From positions 1-5,426 of the forward strand of contig JACOSF010000344.1 in the NCBI GenBank assembly GCA_016179005.1: a stretch of DNA of 5,426 nucleotides, written 5' to 3'. Position 1 is the first letter of the stretch, and every line of letters starts with the position of its first letter. A program made the position numbers and the translations under genes. The DNA is from Acidobacteriota bacterium. Its GTDB lineage: Bacteria > Acidobacteriota > Terriglobia > Acidiferrales > UBA7541. Under the pieces are notes generated by a model that did not search any database, had not been told where the DNA came from, and was given only the letters and a program-made list of their open reading frames with translations. Positions 4,263 through 5,426 of the stretch are shown piece by piece.

Positions 4263-5107
4263 TACTTACGGGATTTTTCCATCGAGTCCCAGACGGAGTC
4301 GGGGACGTTCAACAAGTCGTTGAACTCGCCGGCGCCGCGGAGCCAGAGCCCGCCGTCAATGGTGACGCATTCGCCGTTCACATATTCCGCGAGCGGTGAA
4401 AGAAGATAAACAGCCAAATTGGCCAGCTCGTCGTGGCGGCCGAAGCGCTTCATAGGATGCGCGTTCTTTGCGTGCTCTTCAAATTCTTTGGTGGGCATGA
4501 GGCGCGACCACGCGCCCTCGGTGGGAAACGGGCCGGGAGCGATGGCGTTGAGACGAATTTTGTGGCGGGCCCATTCGACGGCGAGCGAGCGAGTCATGGC
4601 CAGCACGCCGGCCTTGGCGCAAGCGGAGGGCACGACGAAGCCCGAACCGGAACCGGAAGATGCGTAGGTGGTGACGATGCTGAGGACGTTGCCGCCGGTT
4701 TTTCCGGCGATCCAGCGGCGGGCCAGCGCGTTGGTGCAGTAGAAGGTGCCGTTGAGGACGATGCTGACGACGGCGTTGAACGCGTTGGCGGAAAGTTTTT
4801 CGGTGCGGGCGATGAAGTTGCCGGCGGCGTTGTTGACCAGCGTGTCCACGTGGCCGTATTCGGTTTCCGCGGCGTCCATGAGCAGCTCGACAGCAGCGGC
4901 GTCGCGAACGTCGCAGGAGGCGAAGGCGGCGTGGCCGCCCGCGGCACAGATTTCGTTGGCGGTTTTCTGCAGCGGTTCTTCGCGGCGGCCGGTGAGAAAA
5001 AGTTTTGCGCCGAGCTCAGCAAAACGGAGGGCCATGGAGCGGCCCAGGCCGGTGCCGCCACCGGTGATGAGAATGACGCGGTCTTTCAATAAGTCGGACT
5101 GGTACAT
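4262..5107 (-). CDS. SDR oxidoreductase, 2,4-dienoyl-CoA reductase (DECR)-like
   Basis: The 281-residue product is a complete Rossmann-fold short-chain dehydrogenase. The cofactor loop is TGGGTGLG (15-22). TGRR (39-42), ending the second strand, favours NADP(H). Then come CDV (65-67), NNAAGN (92-97), LNGTF with catalytic-type N119, and the C-terminal YVNGECVTIDGG. At the classical YxxxK site the tyrosine is replaced by S161 (S-A-C-A-K165). A tyrosine lies earlier, at Y148 in TTYASSGSGSGFVVPS. That N/Y/S/K arrangement, with PGPFPTEGAWSRL after it, is that of mitochondrial and peroxisomal 2,4-dienoyl-CoA reductases and their bacterial relatives, so NADPH-dependent reduction of an unsaturated fatty acyl-CoA is likely. 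Bacterial homologues are often annotated only as SDR. The ATG at 5107 is preceded by GGGGGG (5118-5113) at five bases. E. coli FadH is an unrelated enzyme type, so no symbol is given. Confidence 0.87.
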   Translation of the reverse strand: MYQSDLLKDRVILITGGGTGLGRSMALRFAELGAKLFLTGRREEPLQKTANEICAAGGHAAFASCDVRDAAAVELLMDAAETEYGHVDTLVNNAAGNFIARTEKLSANAFNAVVSIVLNGTFYCTNALARRWIAGKTGGNVLSIVTTYASSGSGSGFVVPSACAKAGVLAMTRSLAVEWARHKIRLNAIAPGPFPTEGAWSRLMPTKEFEEHAKNAHPMKRFGRHDELANLAVYLLSPLAEYVNGECVTIDGGLWLRGAGEFNDLLNVPDSVWDSMEKSRK

Positions 5108-5135
5108 CCAAGCCCCCCTTTTGGAGGAGTGAGAG

Positions 5136-5141
5136 ATTATG
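5136..5141 (-). promoter_or_regulatory. Possible -10 box of the SDR gene
   Basis: On the minus strand CATAAT (5141-5136) matches the -10 consensus at five of six positions and would start transcription near 5129, about 22 bases before the ATG. No convincing -35 box was seen at the right spacing. Confidence 0.35.
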
Positions 5142-5164
5142 CCCTTTTTAGGCGAAAATAAAAG

Positions 5165-5196
5165 TTGAAAGGCTCAAAGGTTAATAAATTAAAGGC
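5165..5196 (+). repeat. Octanucleotide array 4 (short, degenerate)
   Basis: Four in-phase 8-base units, TTGAAAGG, CTCAAAGG, TTAATAAA and TTAAAGGC, resemble the first half of arrays 1 to 3. The TGACAGAG-type half is missing. The array lies upstream of the SDR gene. Confidence 0.5.
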
Positions 5197-5248
5197 GATG
5201 CAGACCTGACCGCGAAGGACAGCTCCCAGAAATACTCGCGAGCAAAAA

Positions 5249-5280
5249 CGCAAAGGGAAAAGAGAAACGCAGAGGTGCAG
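5249..5280 (+). repeat. CGCAGAG-type purine run joined to element D
   Basis: CGCAAAGGGA, AAAGAGAAA, CGCAGAGG and TGCAGAG follow one another and run straight into the 46-bp element at 5280. This is the same kind of sequence as 1619-1670, which also lies shortly before a 46-bp copy (B). Confidence 0.45.
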
Positions 5281-5325
5281 AGAGATCCTTCGTCCCGATG
5301 AAGAACGTCGGGACTCAGGATGACA
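5280..5325 (+). repeat. 46-bp stem-loop element, copy D
   Basis: The outer stem is ATCCT (5285-5289) with AGGAT (5317-5321), and the inner stem GTCCCGA (5292-5298) with TCGGGAC (5308-5314), around a 9-base loop. It lies 18 bases beyond the stop codon of the minus-strand gene that enters from the right edge. With the purine run and array 4 it accounts for much of the 236-base gap 5108-5343; nothing further is seen there. Confidence 0.8.
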
Positions 5326-5343
5326 GAGTATGCAGGGTGGCCA

Positions 5344-5426
5344 TCAAGGTTTCGTTGGCGCTGGGAGATACTGCTTGGGAAGTGGATTGTCGGGCGATTC
5401 GGCCAGCCAGAAGATGGTGACCACCC
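5344..5426 (-). CDS. C-terminal end of an unidentified protein
   Basis: On the minus strand one frame is open from the right edge to a TGA at 5346-5344. It reads VVTIFWLAESPDNP and then LPKQYLPAPTKP, 26 residues. Third codon positions at its start are almost all G or C, as in the neighbouring genes, and the hydrophobic-to-proline-rich ending looks like a genuine C-terminus. The other two minus frames and the open plus frame read as low-complexity or unnatural sequence. I do not recognise the family. It would be transcribed in the same direction as the SDR gene, with a repeat-filled gap between. Confidence 0.5.
   Translation of the reverse strand, partial: VVTIFWLAESPDNPLPKQYLPAPTKP

Noticed and set aside
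4433..5092. Open frame of 219 codons on the plus strand opposite the SDR gene
   Set aside because: Gly/Ala/Val-rich shadow of a well-supported SDR gene; no motif of its own.
269..5325. CRISPR array
   Set aside because: The repeats are either short tandem units without spacers or single 46-bp copies hundreds to thousands of bases apart. No regular repeat-spacer pattern and no cas gene is present.
1027..5325. Insertion sequence or MITE
   Set aside because: No transposase is present, and no convincing target-site duplication flanks the 46-bp copies. The palindrome is internal rather than a pair of terminal repeats around a cargo, so a REP-like label fits better.
5331..5426. Start of a plus-strand gene at the right edge (ATG at 5331)
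   Set aside because: The frame is open but begins right after the repeat, has no ribosome binding site, and reads as Gly/Ser-rich sequence. The opposite strand gives a more natural C-terminus.

Overview
This 5.4-kb window looks like chromosomal DNA from an uncultured or environmental member of the Acidobacteriota (class Terriglobia-like). The assignment is inferred from the high G+C content, the acidobacterial style of several proteins (a prepilin with a GFSLIELLIV-type leader, a DUF1028 protein with a repeat-rich tail, a DinB_2-type protein), and intergenic DNA dense in short purine-rich repeats. No marker gene was compared, so the taxonomy is a suggestion only.

Layout, left to right. The left edge (1-192, minus) holds the 5' end of thrS, encoding the TGS domain of threonyl-tRNA synthetase, with its promoter just upstream. 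A vapBC toxin-antitoxin operon (338-917, minus) follows, driven by a near-consensus promoter whose -10 box sits between inverted half-sites. Divergent from it on the plus strand are an archease gene (1105-1533) and a secreted DUF1028/Ntn-hydrolase-like gene with a TPR-like tail (1676-2731). Converging on these is a type IV prepilin gene (2839-3336, minus). Next are a DinB-family four-helix-bundle protein (3584-4090, minus) and an SDR oxidoreductase with 2,4-dienoyl-CoA reductase-type active-site spacing (4262-5107, minus). The right edge (5344-5426, minus) carries the 3' end of an unidentified gene. Apart from vapBC, and possibly SDR-DinB, these look like independent housekeeping or accessory units rather than one pathway.

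The most notable content is between and inside the genes. A 46-bp stem-loop element occurs four times in the same orientation (1027, 1745, 2776, 5280). It has constant arm and loop lengths and a compensatory base-pair change. One copy is read in frame as part of the DUF1028 protein, between its signal peptide and its catalytic-type domain. Four imperfect octanucleotide arrays, two heptanucleotide arrays, two CGCAGAG-type purine arrays and a GC-rich hairpin cluster fill most of the remaining intergenic space. No CRISPR array, transposase, tRNA or rRNA was seen.
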